The notes under the pieces were generated by a model, which made no database searches, had not been told where the DNA came from, and was given only the letters and a program-made list of their open reading frames with translations. Shown here one piece after another: positions 35,751 to 47,240 of a stretch of 64,000 bases of DNA (positions are counted from its first letter, which is position 1; each line of letters starts with the position of its first letter). A program made the position numbers and the translations under genes. This DNA is from Chiua virens (taxonomy: Eukaryota > Basidiomycota > Agaricomycetes > Boletales > Boletaceae). The DNA lies in NCBI GenBank assembly GCA_019787685.1, contig JAHNUO010000007.1, positions 124,001-188,000 of the forward strand, read 5' to 3'.

Positions 35751-38179
35751 TTATCTGTAGAAAGTACGAATTTGTGTCTCCACTTCTTCCGATGATGACT
35801 TGATATCTGGGAGGCAGAACGTGTCCATATCAGCATCTTAAAACGTATCAGCCGCATATACCCACACTTTTGAGGGTCTATAACAAAACGAAAAGCAGTG
35901 TAAGTTGACTTCACGACAAAAGACAAAATGTAAAGCTTCACTTTTACTGAATTCTTTGTCTCTTTGTCTCTGAATAAACCGCTGCAAACTCGGCACAACC
36001 AGTTTGACAGCCTCCTCCGCGATTGCCTTCTTTCCGTCCTCTTCTTCCTCTAACACTTTTGCGATCCGATGCCTATCCCCGACCTCTTCCAAAAGATCAT
36101 AAAACCGCGTGAACTTCTCTTTGGTGGCCGCTTTCCACGCACTGCTGCCCACCTTTTCCTTTTCGCGATCTTCGCTCAGGGCCTGCATCAAAGGCGAAAA
36201 GTTGGCATCGAAATAACCCGCTTTCGCGGTCCGGAAAGCTGACGCGAGGGCATCTGCTGTGGGTTTCGTGACAAACTCCGTTAGCCCCGGATGCGTCGGT
36301 TTCAACACGAGGCGAGAGTAGGGATAGGAAATGTTGTTGAGTAAGAATATAGACCCAAATGCGCCACGACGTTGGGTTCGAGACAGCGTCGTCAAACTAC
36401 TTATCATCGTATTCACAATATCGACTTTGGAGGAGAAAGATATCACAAATGAGTCGGTAAAAAACCAATCAAAGACAGGAAAATGGACAGACAGGTATAA
36501 TGTTGGAGAACGACCTTCTCGGTCACCTCGATTGTCGGCGGCTTCTGGGCTTTTACTTGCTTACCCTCGCCCATCTTCCAGTTCCCGTCACCCAGTGCGA
36601 GAAGAGCTGCTCCAACTGCATCTTGTACCTCTGGGATCCTGTCCAGATATTTTACGGTCTGATACTAGTCAGCAAAACAGACTCGGATATCGAGAAAGGG
36701 TTCAGAACGCTTACGGAGACAGTGAAATCAGTCAGGCTCACACCAAGTTCACCGCCCTTGCCAGGTCCCGTCGCCGCCAACTTCAGATCGGCCAAGAATT
36801 CGGGGAATGTCCTCAGACACACACTTCTCACGGTGTTCAGTCCATCCCGCAATTCGTTCGTGTCTCTTCGTCCGTCTCCTCGTCTCATCATGAGAGTTTC
36901 CCAGCGGCTCTGGGAAGCAGAAAGAGCGGCGTACGTGGCAAGAGCATGGAAGGTATATTTATGGAGAGAACGTTTGATGATCGCGGTCAAGGAGGATAAC
37001 GTATCTGTGAAGAGTGTGAGAAGGGGGCTGAGGAGTGTATCGTACGTAGATGCCAATATAGCAGGCATAGTGAGAGGCGCAAGACTGGTAAGAAGACTAT
37101 ATTCGATCTACGCCCATCACCATCAGCGTAAACCAGCCTCTAAAAAACCACTTACATCTGCGATGCGAAGGAGATTTTCTACCCAGGTCCCCAACTCTTT
37201 GCCTGCAATTACACCATCCAACGTTTCAGCGCGATCGACGACACGTTTGGCATGCGTTTCTATGGATTTGCGATTCCATGTTCCACGCATGTCCGCGTAA
37301 CCACGCTGCGCCTCCCTCAGGGTGGCAAGAATGACTTGACCAGCAGGGTGGGATGGATGCGTCGAAGGCAATGGAAGGCTACGCAAGAACGCGACGAGAG
37401 GCTTGAGATGGGCATGCAACGCTGGTGGAAACGTCGCTGGAATAAAATCAAGACCCGCTATTGGAGGTGAGCCCGATGATCCTTCAGCGACAATTTTCGT
37501 ATATAACTGCGTTAGCTTCTTTACACCAGTTTCGACGAGGCGGGCCTGCGGTCGTAAGTGGATAACCTACTTCGGTACCCAGGTTGCAGGGTCCAGGAAA
37601 CGCACCTTCTCCCGAGAGTCTTCATCGGATGATTTGAACGCAATTGCTGCATTCAACCGCGCAAGTGTATCGATATATATTTCCAGTTGACCAGCCTGTG
37701 GACTTGAGAAAGCTCATACGAAAGCCCCAGAACGGGATTGCAACGGGATACGTACCCGCGTAGAATGAGACCCTCCTCTTCAGCAATGCCCTCGTGGCTA
37801 CTTGCGACTTCATCAATCTTCAAAAGTGCGCGATCGATATCTATTGTTAACACTGAGGCGAACACGTCAAATATGGCTGCGAAAACAAACTGTGCGATCG
37901 ATGGTTGAGTTTCTGTGTTGCGGCGTACAACGGAAGTATCGACTTCTCCAACTTGACCAGACGGGAATCGAAATTAGTTAAGATTGCTAACGATGCAGAT
38001 GTCTATTAGGAATCGGACGCGGCAGATCTCCACGTACATATCATCCGTTGGGATATCTGGTGAGTCTTGTTGAGGTTCTGCTCAAGCTGCGTTCAGATGG
38101 GTTCACGTTAGTCGTATAAACTGAAGTTCAAAGTGACCATGAAGCTTGCCAATTCGATCTCTGCGCTTTCATCGTCCAT
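35751..38179 (-). CDS. EXO70: Exocyst complex subunit Exo70
   Basis: Eleven minus-strand exons are 38179-38150, 38086-38038, 37986-37891, 37840-37756, 37702-37606, 37545-37156, 37107-36715, 36658-36493, 36424-35942, 35877-35866 and 35806-35751, giving 618 aa. The N-terminal coiled coil (MDDESAEIELLEQNLNKTHQ) is followed by LVKLEKSILPLY and KIDEVAS. The CorEx helical repeats end in RRGAFGSIFLLNN, FRTAKAGYFDANFSPLMQAL and the family C-terminus SSEEVETQIRTFYR. Family knowledge: Exo70 binds PI(4,5)P2 and Rho GTPases and anchors secretory vesicles at growth sites. The first intron (38149-38087) starts with GC (TTG|GCAAGC). Exon 10 is 12 nt and encodes the NPQK segment with its flanking exons. A truncated duplicate lies at 48.1-48.7 kb. 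Secure. Confidence 0.95.
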
Positions 38180-38710
38180 CGTACGAGGTAACCTTGATAC
38201 AAGTAAAATAAGTTATCGAAGATATTGAGCTGACTGGTAGGCTCACCACCGAAGTTCAAGCGGAGACACGGCTACCTTGTGTTCAAACCGAATGTGTGCC
38301 CCAATTTTAGGGTTAGGTCTAAATGTAAGCATCATTTCAGGCTAGCAGACTAATCCTATTGTAGGAAATCATAGTTGCTCGTTTCCCCTGAACTCTTCGT
38401 TATTCGACTTGAATTCCAGATGAAGTTGTAGTTTTCAACCCAAGTACTGTAAAGTGCCTTCAAGCTTAGGGGTACACATATCTTCGAACTCCTATGTTAT
38501 CATAGTCCTTCCAAATGCGTTTGAACCCTTGCGCCCTCCGAAGACCCCTCTTGCAAACTGCCCTAGATGGCTTCCGTGTTCGTAACACTCACATCATCTA
38601 TTATTCGGCGGTTGTCTAGTCTGCTTGGCGCGAAGAAAGGCAAGTAGCATATTCCCGTCCTTGACCGCCCTGCGCAGGGGTTCATTCGATTTGCTGAAAC
38701 AGATCCCCGG
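38180..38710. other. Divergent promoter region EXO70 / RBR gene
   Basis: The region is 531 bp. A frame beginning with ATG near 38568 and ending at a possible GC donor (AAAG|GCAAGT) near 38639 could be an upstream exon of the RBR gene, but its phase does not join the next exon. Part of the EXO70 5' flank (up to about 38330) is also present in the truncated EXO70 copy. Confidence 0.45.
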
Positions 38711-39669
38711 ATGGACTTCATTCAGCAATTGATTCTATTGGAAAGGGGTGAACGAGACGACCATGAAGCCGCGCTAGCATTAGAGCGCGGAAAACCACTT
38801 CCACCACCAACACCGGCGCAACTGGCAATGCAGAAAATGTCCTTTGCAGAGGCGTTGTAAGCATTTTTGCCCTCACTGTGCTTACGTTGAAGAGGGTGAT
38901 CGTCCGAACTGGTTCTCAGCCGAAACTTCTTGGTGACAGACAAAGCGAGCGCAATGGATCAGCCCGAGGCAGGGCCCTCCGGTTCGACCAACCTCACTCA
39001 TGGCAAGTTGGGGGGATGCAGCAAACGAAAGTCGGTCAGGTAGAGAATCTCGTCGTATGATACTGGACGGGAGACTTACCTCAACCGTGACTTTGCAGCG
39101 TTGAATGCGTCATTTGCTGCGACACATTCGATCCTCTCGTCTGTCTGGATGGCCTTTCGTGTGGCCATTTTATTTGTCACCAATGCGTGATCTCGATGGC
39201 AGAAGTCGCCAACAACGACGAAGGGCTTCTTCCCTTGAGATGTTGCCAAAGGTCGCTTCCTATGGACACTTTCCTCAGTTTTCTCCCCAGTCCACTCCGT
39301 GGGACCTTCTCTTTCAAGTGTGCCGAGGCTGCCACTCCCCCCAACATCCGGATTTACTGTCCCAATAAGAGATGCTCGAATTTCATCGGTAGATCGCTTT
39401 CACCGACGCCACGCGTTGTATCATGTTCAGAATGCTTCACGGACGTTTGCACTAAATGCAAAACCACTGCACACCCAGGAGAAAGTTGCGATGACAAAGA
39501 GGGTCGTGCAGTTCATGACCTTGCCAAGGAAAAAGGTTGGAAACGCTGTCCGAAATGTCAAATGATAGTGGAGCGCGCCCAAGGTTGCAACCATATGACG
39601 TGTAAGTGTAGGCAAGAATTTTGCTACGCTTGCGGCGGCAAATGGGGTAAATGTAAATGTCAGTCTTAA
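38711..39669 (+). CDS. RBR-type (RING-IBR-RING) E3 ubiquitin ligase, small
   Basis: Exons 38711-38856, 38895-39002 and 39099-39669 give 274 aa. After a polar N-terminus comes RING1 (ECVICCDTFDPL, LSCGHFICHQCV, RCCQRSLPM). The IBR has RIYCPNKRCSNFIG, SCSECFTDVCTKC and HPGESC. RING2 has RCPKCQMIVERAQGCNHMTC, CRQEFCYACGGKWGKC. The Cys of the HMTC motif is the expected thioester-forming residue, so activity is plausible. Family knowledge: RBR ligases take ubiquitin from an E2 onto RING2 and then onto the substrate. The intron 39003-39098 has a GC donor (TG|GCAAGT), which alone joins the N-terminal exon to RING1 in phase. The start codon is provisional, since an additional 5' exon cannot be excluded. 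Substrate unknown. Confidence 0.85.
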
Positions 39670-39920
39670 CCAGCACCTAGAAACAGAATAGAAATACTAA
39701 AGCTGGATTTTACATGCAATGCGGGTGTCAGCAGGTTGTACGGTAGCGTTTTTATTCTGTGTTTTTCAAGCCATCGAGGATGGTGGTATGTTTTACAACC
39801 AAAGATTTCGTAAATTGGCTCGCGCCGGTCCGGCTGGCATCTGTTTGAAGAACGCTGTCAACAGTTCGTCAGTAACCTTTGATTCAATTAAGAGATGGCA
39901 TGAACGCACCACAGCGGTCA

Positions 39921-40934
39921 TCAGTAAGGTCTGAACCGACGAGACTGCTTCAGTTTCTCTATCTGTTCCTTGTCTGCCTCAAAGTTCCTCCTAAGATTCA
40001 GCAGCGCTAGAGGCGCAAGACACATTAGCGAAGGCACACGGGATGATACTATCATCCCACCTTTTCTCTGGTTCTCCGCCTTCTGGAACGCATAGAACGT
40101 CTCTTTTTCCTTTGGCTCTTTTTTCTTCTTACTCTCCGTCTGTCCCGCCTTCTCGAACGGCTTGCTGGCAATTCCAACACCACCTCCGAGCGTGCGTCCG
40201 TAGGCTCCACCCCTCGTCACAAGTGTGAATCCCTCTTCATCCACAATCGCTTCGCCTTTGCGATATGCTGATTTTTGTTTTGTCTTGGCCAAATCAAAGT
40301 CGAACCGTTCCATCCACGTGACCGTATGCGCTTTGATGATGTCGAGCGGTGGCGTTTGAGCATCGTACACCGCTGCGTAGTGTGTGAGGCCCCGTGGCTC
40401 CTCAGAAGAGGGCCAAGGTCGTGGTTTCGTCGGCGGGACGACTGCTTTTTCGAGTGACGAAGCGTCGAGGAAGATGACGTGACCAATGCCGCCTGTTTTT
40501 CGGAACGCACGTGTGGAGACGGACGGAAAGTGTACGATACTCGGAGGAGCGGTCTCTTTCGGTTGTCGCTGTTTCTTCGATCGTGGTTGTGGAATGTGTT
40601 CGCTCGACGGACCTGGCGACCCTGGCGACGGCGATCTAGTTGTATCTGTTCCCGCTTGTTCTTCTTCCCTATCTCCTTCTTCCACACCGTGCGGTGATTC
40701 AGAGTCCCGGTCGTACACCACCCGCTCTACGGTCCCGCACGCTTTGAAAAAAAGTGAGATTTCGCGGTCTGTGGCATCGACGGGGATGTTGACCAGGAAG
40801 AGCGTTCTTCCTTCTGGATATGAAACGTCTTGGGACTTAGAACGGTGGGCGCGAGCGTAGAGGACATGTGTCGAGTGGGTATATGTGATAGGGATGACGG
40901 TAAATCCTGAAATGAGCTCTGGGAACGTTGACAT
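39921..40934 (-). CDS. RRP7: Ribosomal RNA-processing protein 7
   Basis: Minus-strand exons 40934-40061 and 40006-39921 give 319 aa. An RRM-like fold starts near residue 40 (GRTLFLVNIPVDATDREISLFF, TVERVVY) and is interrupted by an acidic Ser/Pro/Gln-rich insert. The C-terminal RRP7 domain carries TWMERFDFDLAKTKQKSAYR, EEGFTLVTRGG and FYAFQKAE. The end is the basic helix NLRRNFEADKEQIEKLKQSRRFRPY. Family knowledge: Rrp7 works in the nucleolus in early 18S rRNA maturation with the UTP-C complex. The 54-nt intron 40060-40007 is open and in frame; the family pattern favours removal, because the retained stretch breaks the terminal helix. The start gives the expected short N-terminus. Confidence 0.93.
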   Translation of the reverse strand: MSTFPELISGFTVIPITYTHSTHVLYARAHRSKSQDVSYPEGRTLFLVNIPVDATDREISLFFKACGTVERVVYDRDSESPHGVEEGDREEEQAGTDTTRSPSPGSPGPSSEHIPQPRSKKQRQPKETAPPSIVHFPSVSTRAFRKTGGIGHVIFLDASSLEKAVVPPTKPRPWPSSEEPRGLTHYAAVYDAQTPPLDIIKAHTVTWMERFDFDLAKTKQKSAYRKGEAIVDEEGFTLVTRGGAYGRTLGGGVGIASKPFEKAGQTESKKKKEPKEKETFYAFQKAENQRKGGMIVSSRVPSLMCLAPLALLNLRRNFEADKEQIEKLKQSRRFRPY

Positions 40935-41539
40935 GTATGGACGTGAACCACTGCTGATTGAAGGGTGAGTAAACGGGATGGACCCGCAGTTTTTACATAG
41001 TAAATCATCGTACTGGATTGTCTGAGGCCAGAATGAAGACGTTATGGCAGTTGCAACGAGCTTCCGGGTCCGAGTCAAGCTTACGAGCAGTGAGCGCTAG
41101 AAAATTATGTAAACAATCGTACTAATCAATGTATACGGTTCTGAATCTACAAGGTGGTCAGAACTCAAATTGAGGCGGGACGAAGAGGGATGACATCTTA
41201 GTAACTACCAGTGTAAGAAGCGAAGAATACCTTATAAATTAGATGTGATGTCTGCTATCGCTACGACGATCGATTATTATAGTGCTTATATACTACAGTC
41301 GGATCTTCACCGTCGGATGCGCATGCGAATGACAGTGTTCCGAAACCAACCAACAACTTGAAGCTCGAGTTCCCAGTGCTATTCGAAATCCACGTCGTCT
41401 ACACGAGTGGAAACCGCCCAGGGTAGAAAAATGACTGCCAGGGAAATCTCTATATTTTTTCTGTGTATACTGTATACAAGAGGGTAGCATCATTCCGCAT
41501 CATGATTAAGCAGTTCAGATCTTTACATAACGATTTTTT
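40935..41539. other. RRP7 upstream region, no gene seen
   Basis: About 600 bp between the RRP7 start and the 3' edge of the first acyltransferase pseudogene. It should contain the RRP7 promoter. No conserved frame was seen. Confidence 0.5.
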
Positions 41540-42850
41540 AAGACGAGGAACCCGATCCTCACCATCTTCTCCTATAGCATTTTTAAGGTTTCCTCTCCCC
41601 AAGCAGCGGTACCTGACACGGTAACAAGTTAGACTGACGCGAAATCACGTATAAATCGTATCGAGATGGCCTACTTACCTGAAGGTGGAAATGTAACTTT
41701 GAGCGTCAGGTGAACAAGGAAGCGTTGTGAGGTAAAGGAAAAGAAAAGAATGGACGAGTAAGATCCTTTGCAACTTCCAGCGTTCGCGCTGTCGATGGTG
41801 ATTACCCTGTGATCCACTTAACGGATCTGTCCAAATATGCCTAAGCTGTACATTTCAATGCTGTGGGTTCTTCGTCTGGGCCTCCTCGCCAGTGGATCCC
41901 GGCGTGGAGGAATGGACCACTCCGGAATGAGGGAAACAGGGATTCGTCATATAATTTTGAAGACGCTCCTGCATTTCTTTAGCGCGAGATGGAGGGATCG
42001 GGGTGATCTAAGGCTACCATATTTTCATGTCAGTATGCTCACTACCAGAACCCAGATTTCGGTGAAACTTACTGTGGTCCGAGCTCAAGTGCTGCTCCGC
42101 AACTTTCCGTAGGAGTTGCTTGCCTTTCTCTCGGTCGTTAATTGGCCATCCTGATCAAAATTGGGTTAACAGATCGGCCCTCCCTTGAAGGTATAATCGC
42201 GACCTCCAGCCCTTTCCGAATATCCATTCCAACACTGGCGTTGAGTCCAGGCGGTGCAGTGCGTGGAATGCAGGACCCGCTTTGATGATGAAGTGAGGGC
42301 CATGGAAGGAGAACCGCGCTCCCTGCTATTATTCTCGAGCTCTTTCGAGGTCGTAACGAGGTAAACCCTGGAATGAGTGATAGTACTTTTCCCGTCTGAA
42401 TACGGGATTGTTTTGTTTCCTACTTCGATGGTAAAGGTGAGATCAAACCATGCTTTTCAGTCAACGGATGGATTAAACGTCCCCTTGGAAGTTGACCGGG
42501 ACCCTTCAGGTATTCATACAATAAGAAGGTAGCGCAGCGAAAATGTTCTTATCGTATCTTGTCCAAGGCTCGGCGAGTACGATTCCTCATCTCTTCAAAC
42601 TTCAAAGAAAAAAGGTTGACAATAAGTCATATGGTTGAGCGGCTTCAAAATCGAAAAGGTCAAGTGCATACACCAGTGAACTCCACTAGCGCTGGCAATG
42701 TTGATGTTCAGTTTCAGGGTAAAAATCATTGTGCGAAAAGCTCATTGTCCATCAAATGTCTATGGCGGGAACTGCGGATAGGATATACACAGGGGAATTA
42801 CGCTCACATCAAGGACCCATTCTGATGGAACAGGAGGAAGGGGACGTTCT
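41540..42850 (-). pseudogene. Acyltransferase-like pseudogene, copy A
   Basis: This is a decayed relative of the intact genes at 44.1 and 49.2 kb. Blocks matching exon 8 (41545-41610), exon 6 (41760-41990), exon 4 (42120-42480), exon 3 (42565-42640) and exon 1 (42765-42845) occur in the same order, with stops and length changes between them. At the catalytic site the HxxxD motif reads H-F-I-I-K: the His is kept and the Asp lost. It has no usable start or continuous frame. It is the most decayed copy that still covers the full gene length. Confidence 0.8.
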
Positions 42851-42941
42851 GGATACGGGCGGTCCGACAATGTGCTAGCTGAGTTTTAATTATATACTTA
42901 CTTTTCCCACACCCTCCACCCACATCGCCAGACATATATCA

Positions 42942-42955
42942 TTCATTCATTCATC
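42942..42955. repeat. CATT tetranucleotide microsatellite
   Basis: About 3.5 CATT units lie just upstream of a possible small gene at 42968, in a pyrimidine-rich leader. Confidence 0.7.
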
Positions 42956-42967
42956 TCACAGTTATTG

Positions 42968-43377
42968 ATGCAAATGACCTCCAAACAAGCCTCCGAACGA
43001 GTTGTGGTTCATTCCGAGGTCCACCTACACCAGCAAGTAGGGTTGATAAGTATGGCAAACACAACCGACTGCGCTATGAAGGATAGTAAGTAACTAATTG
43101 TTACGTTGTACCACATGCCAACATTCACCGCAAGTAGTTTTTTGTTCCGATCATTGCGAAAGGGTAGCGTGTAGACACCACGGACACGGAGTGTCACATG
43201 GGGGAAGCGCGCCAGTTACAGTGTGCAATAGCACGACGGACCACAACGGAACGGAAACGTCGTACGACCCCCCACACTGTACGAGATGGTACAACGAACG
43301 ATGTACAAGTTACAGTACAACGCATGGCGCACCCAGCTCATTGCATGCTGTATGCATCACTTTGGACAGTAGTGTAA
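42968..43377 (+). CDS. Possible small hypothetical gene
   Basis: A frame from 42968 to 43085 encodes 39 residues and runs into a consensus donor (A|GTAAGT). A candidate acceptor at 43171-43174 joins in phase to a frame of 66 residues ending at 43377 (about 106 aa in all). A TATA-like stretch near 42890 and a C/T-rich leader precede the ATG. Read without splicing, the overlapping frame is Cys/His-rich (several CxxC and CxxxC pairs, 43098-43508), which could instead be the real product. I recognise neither product. The evidence is signal-based only. Confidence 0.25.
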
Positions 43378-43529
43378 ACTTGATACTGATACAAACGCCA
43401 ACAGTAGCGTCATCCGTCAATAGATCACAAGTAAATACGAACACCACCGCTTCGTCTGAATTTTCCGCATCCAAGTTCTCGGTAAGTGAGATAAAAACCC
43501 GGGTGTAATTAATTTAGCAGGGGAACAAT

Positions 43530-43900
43530 GTCATATAGATGCAAATTCATTCAACCTTCATACGCAGTCTGGGCGTTCAAGTTGCGGCCTGGAATCGCCA
43601 CAATGACTTCATCAATCCATCAGGCCAAAATGCGGTACATAATAAGTGGCCGCCACCCCTTGAAAAAGTTCAATTTATCAGGGGAACGACGGCATATGTT
43701 ACACATATAGTAAAGTTTAGAGTTCAATGGGAGAATCTTCTACGGTATGGAAGGGGGCGCCGAGTAAGGGGACGTGATATGGATGTACAGCATCCACAAC
43801 ATTCTCAATAATCCATTGTTTAGTGAGTCAAATAACTTGGAAGACTTACTACGGTAATTGGCAGCGGTAGCAGAACACTAATAGGCGATGCTAGTATTGT
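43530..43900. repeat. Duplicated 3' flank of acyltransferase gene B
   Basis: This block aligns with 48790-49130 downstream of gene C. Shared pieces include AAAATGCGGTA, GAAAAaGTtCAATTtATC, TAGTaAAGTtTAGAgTTCAA and GCAGCGGTAGCAGAACA near 43860. It shows that whole units, not only coding sequences, were copied. Confidence 0.65.
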
Positions 43901-44059
43901 CGCAGCACCGAAACACTGATCACACTCAATCACATCCGCAACGTGCAACTATATCCCAACACCAAGAAAACATAAGAGCGTAACAGATATGCAAATCGTA
44001 CGACAGTAACGGGCTATACCGGATATACCCAGTTTGAACCAAGCTTCGGATTCCATGCC

Positions 44060-45976
44060 TCAGAGTTTCGCAGGAGGCTCGAGAATGAGAGACCCGATCT
44101 TCACAGTATCCTCCACAAGGGTCTTCAATGTCTTCTCTCCCCAAGCAGAAGCACCCTTGCATGGCGACGGATTAGAGGGGTGTTAAGCAACGAGTAGATA
44201 GCATTGAAATAGCCTACCTGGATATCAAACGTGAGCTTGTTGTGCATCGTCCACACATGCATCGTCCTGCAATGTAAAAGGAAAGAATATGTAAGCGTGC
44301 GCGAGAATCGGAACAGCGGCGATAAAACTGCTTACGTGTAAGGTCCCTTGCGATTTCCTGCGGTCATGCTGTCAACTTTGATTGCCCCGTGATCGGTCTT
44401 CACGAGGGCCTCCAAGATTCCCAAGCTATCCACTCCACAGCGCCAAGGATTCTGCATTCGCCCACCATTCTTCTTTTGGGACGGCGGTATGGAGGCCATC
44501 GCCACTCCGAGTTGAGGAAGACAAGGATGAGCCACAAGTTTTCCGAGACGTTCATGGACTTCTCTCGCGATCGCGATCAGTCTTCCCCTCTCGGTGGGTT
44601 CCTTCAAGCACTGGGTCACCGGGAAACGCAACGACAGAGCGGTGAGCGCTGAAACAAAGTGTGACTTTGGATTCGCGGGCGGTTTGAGGAAACGTTGGAG
44701 GGAAATACTGAGGATTTAGGTGAAGCAACGTAAGTAGGAGTGAACAATATTCCGGGGTTATATATAAATGTTACCCACGGGATTACTGCAAGCGAAAGAT
44801 CAAGATCAGCTCCAGGACGTTTGGGATTCAACCTCAGCTGTGCCAAAGCATTTGCTGCCTGATATAACGCCGTTACAGAGATCCCTAATTTCTTCGTCTG
44901 CGCAACGATGGCTGCCGTTTCAGATTCCGATAGTGCTGCCACATAGTGGAGCGGTTTATCTGTCATATTGAGTGGGCGAGATGGAGGGGTAAGGCCAATA
45001 TAATCCTAGAAGACGTTCACGTTAACACTCATACACGTACAATCCTCGAAGAAGTATTGTCGTAACACTTACCCTAGTGTCGTCTTGCACCCGCTCAAGC
45101 TCCTCCATAAATTGCGTGCCGAGCGATGTCTCCCATTCTTTCGCTAGCCCTCCTGTCGCGGTGATTGGATCCACAGGAAGGTTCTTCCACTCAATCGACG
45201 GTACAATCGTGACGTCCGTGCCCTTGCCAGTCATCCACTCCAGCATTGAGTTCAGTGCGCAAAGTGCAGGAGCTGCATCCATCAGGCAGTGAGCACTGTG
45301 GAAGTACAGACCATATTCCTGGGTGTTATCGGAGCGTGCTTTGGAGGTTGTAAGCAGGTAAACCCTGAAATGAATGGCCGTGCCTTTCCCGTCTGTGTAC
45401 GGGAGTTTCTTAAGGACCACCGCGTTTGCAAAATCGGATGGGTTGATGGATTCTCCTCGGTCTTCGACGGCAAAGGCGAGATCGAGCCATGCTTTCCGGT
45501 CACCGGAAGGGGTATATACCCATCGGTAGGATTGAACATCCCCCTCTACAGTGCATGCGATGAGAGGAGACACGAAACTAGAACCCAGATGGGGGGAGTT
45601 CACATAAAGACACTTGAACAGCAAGTTGCGTCCTTACCGGAGTTTATCGACGGCTCGGCGGGTACGATCTATCATTTCTTCTTTATTCAACGAAGAAACG
45701 AGGTTGAGACCAAGACATGTGTCACCAACACTGTTGTATGGTGAATATACCTATCATGAGGCGAAAGAAAAATTACTCACCCTCCAAGGGCTACAGTAGT
45801 TCGTTGAGTAGCAAGCTCAGAACCCATCATAGCTCTGGTAAAAACAAAGGCAGATCATCAGTCAGACGGAACATAATTTGTAGTAGTAATTACAAGACTG
45901 ACCGGGTATACACCGGAGGGTTACGATTCGCATCAAAGACCCATGGTGATGGACGAAGGGGTGGTAAACGGGGCAT
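44060..45976 (-). CDS. CoA-dependent acyltransferase-like protein, intact copy B
   Basis: Eight minus-strand exons are 45976-45903, 45834-45781, 45730-45638, 45577-45073, 45005-44779, 44707-44336, 44266-44218 and 44155-44060, giving 489 aa. The catalytic motif HCLMD (His170-Asp174) followed by AAPAL is the HxxxD of the chloramphenicol acetyltransferase/BAHD/condensation superfamily. The second half has LSESETAAIVAQTKKLG, GGRMQNPWRCGVDSLG and the end GASAWGEKTLKTL. I infer transfer of an acyl group from a CoA thioester to an alcohol or amine of a small molecule. No signal peptide or membrane helix is seen. The substrate is unknown. The BAHD DFGWG motif is not evident. A TATA box lies about 40 nt upstream of the start. 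The protein is close to copy C over its whole length, and both have identical intron positions. Confidence 0.85.
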
Positions 45977-46015
45977 AATGAATGTGGGCTGGTTGATAGC
46001 GTCATTCTATCCGTT

Positions 46016-46024
46016 CTTTATATA
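46016..46024 (-). promoter_or_regulatory. TATA box of acyltransferase gene B
   Basis: TATATAAAG on the minus strand, 40 nt before the ATG at 45976. The same sequence at the same distance precedes gene C. Confidence 0.65.
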
Positions 46025-47008
46025 CCTCGATAAATCAGGGTTAGTTTGAGCATGGTCGCTAAATCGGCCGGATTACTACACAGCTTGGCCTAATCATCAT
46101 TTGCCACCCGCCATTTCCGAGTCGTTCTGTAGCTTGTTTACGTTGCGACGGGATGTGCAAAGTGCATGCCGTCCTCAGGGGTATCGCTCGATTGGGAAGG
46201 CACGTTGATTTGCAAACAGAGCGGGCGTAGATCTAGTCTCGAGTCCAGCCCTCCTGGTCGCTGTTAGGAAGCTTCCGGCGTCCAGAAGACGCATGTCACT
46301 TCTTGGAAGTGACTAATTAGGAATGCGTTCGGAACGGCTGATGGGCCGAGACGAGCGTAGGAGGAGCGTTTTGTGAGATTACCCGCTTGCTGCTCTTTTG
46401 TGGGCTGCCTCCATCACTCTCAAAAGTCGATAAACAAGGCAACCAAGGATCTAAAAAAAGATTTTTTTTGAAGCTTAGTCTCAGACCACTGAGTCCTGAG
46501 TCACATCACGTATCTTCTAGTTCACTGATCATGCGCCCGGCATGTAGAACTATTGCTATTCTGTAGCGAGCCGAGCTAAACCGAGTTATCGCTCGTTACC
46601 GTATTCGGAGCTTTTGTTCCGAGAAGAGCAACCAAACAAAGACAAATTACTTGGCGCTTGCCTCCGCCCTGTCACATTCTCAGCCTCCCTTCCTTCGTAC
46701 GCACGCTATCACCCTACGCCTGCCCATATTGCGCCACCTGCCCACGCACGGCCCCATTCTGCTCCTCCTGGTATGTACGTATGTTGTTCGGGTCCGTCGT
46801 CGGTCTGTCGACAACTCGCCCACGTGGCAATGGCGCCACCACGCGACGGCATGGACGATTTAGACAATTTGGCTCTATAATGAGGAGGCACACGAGTTTG
46901 TTATTCGACTCATCAACATACCGTCGTCATTCGATCACACTTCAAGTTAAAACTTATCCTAATCGCAAAAAATCTGGTATGCTCCGTGGTGGCCATATTT
47001 CGTATTAA

Positions 47009-47032
47009 ACTCAGGTAAACAAAAACCTGAGT
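47009..47032. repeat. Short perfect palindrome
   Basis: ACTCAGGT and ACCTGAGT form a perfect 8-bp stem around AAACAAAA. It sits beside the dispersed repeat copy at 47.08 kb. Confidence 0.6.
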
Positions 47033-47081
47033 GGAGCGTTTTCGAAAGCGGTCTACCGTCATGAAATCGGCTTAAGGAAGG

Positions 47082-47240
47082 TTGGCACCATACTTCCCAT
47101 TTGGTTTCATTTCGGTTCATGTTCATACTATTTTGCCAACGTCGACGTCGGGACCCAAGGGTCCAGTTTATGCTCCCCTCTTTCCCGTGTTGCCAAACCA
47201 CTGTGTATATTTGTCATCGATGGCCCGTCGATGATTTGCT
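47082..47240 (+). repeat. Dispersed repeat, copy 3
   Basis: The block matches 35268-35420 over its length and 35113-35175 over the first 60 bp, at roughly three bases in four by eye. No coding capacity is evident. Confidence 0.65.
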
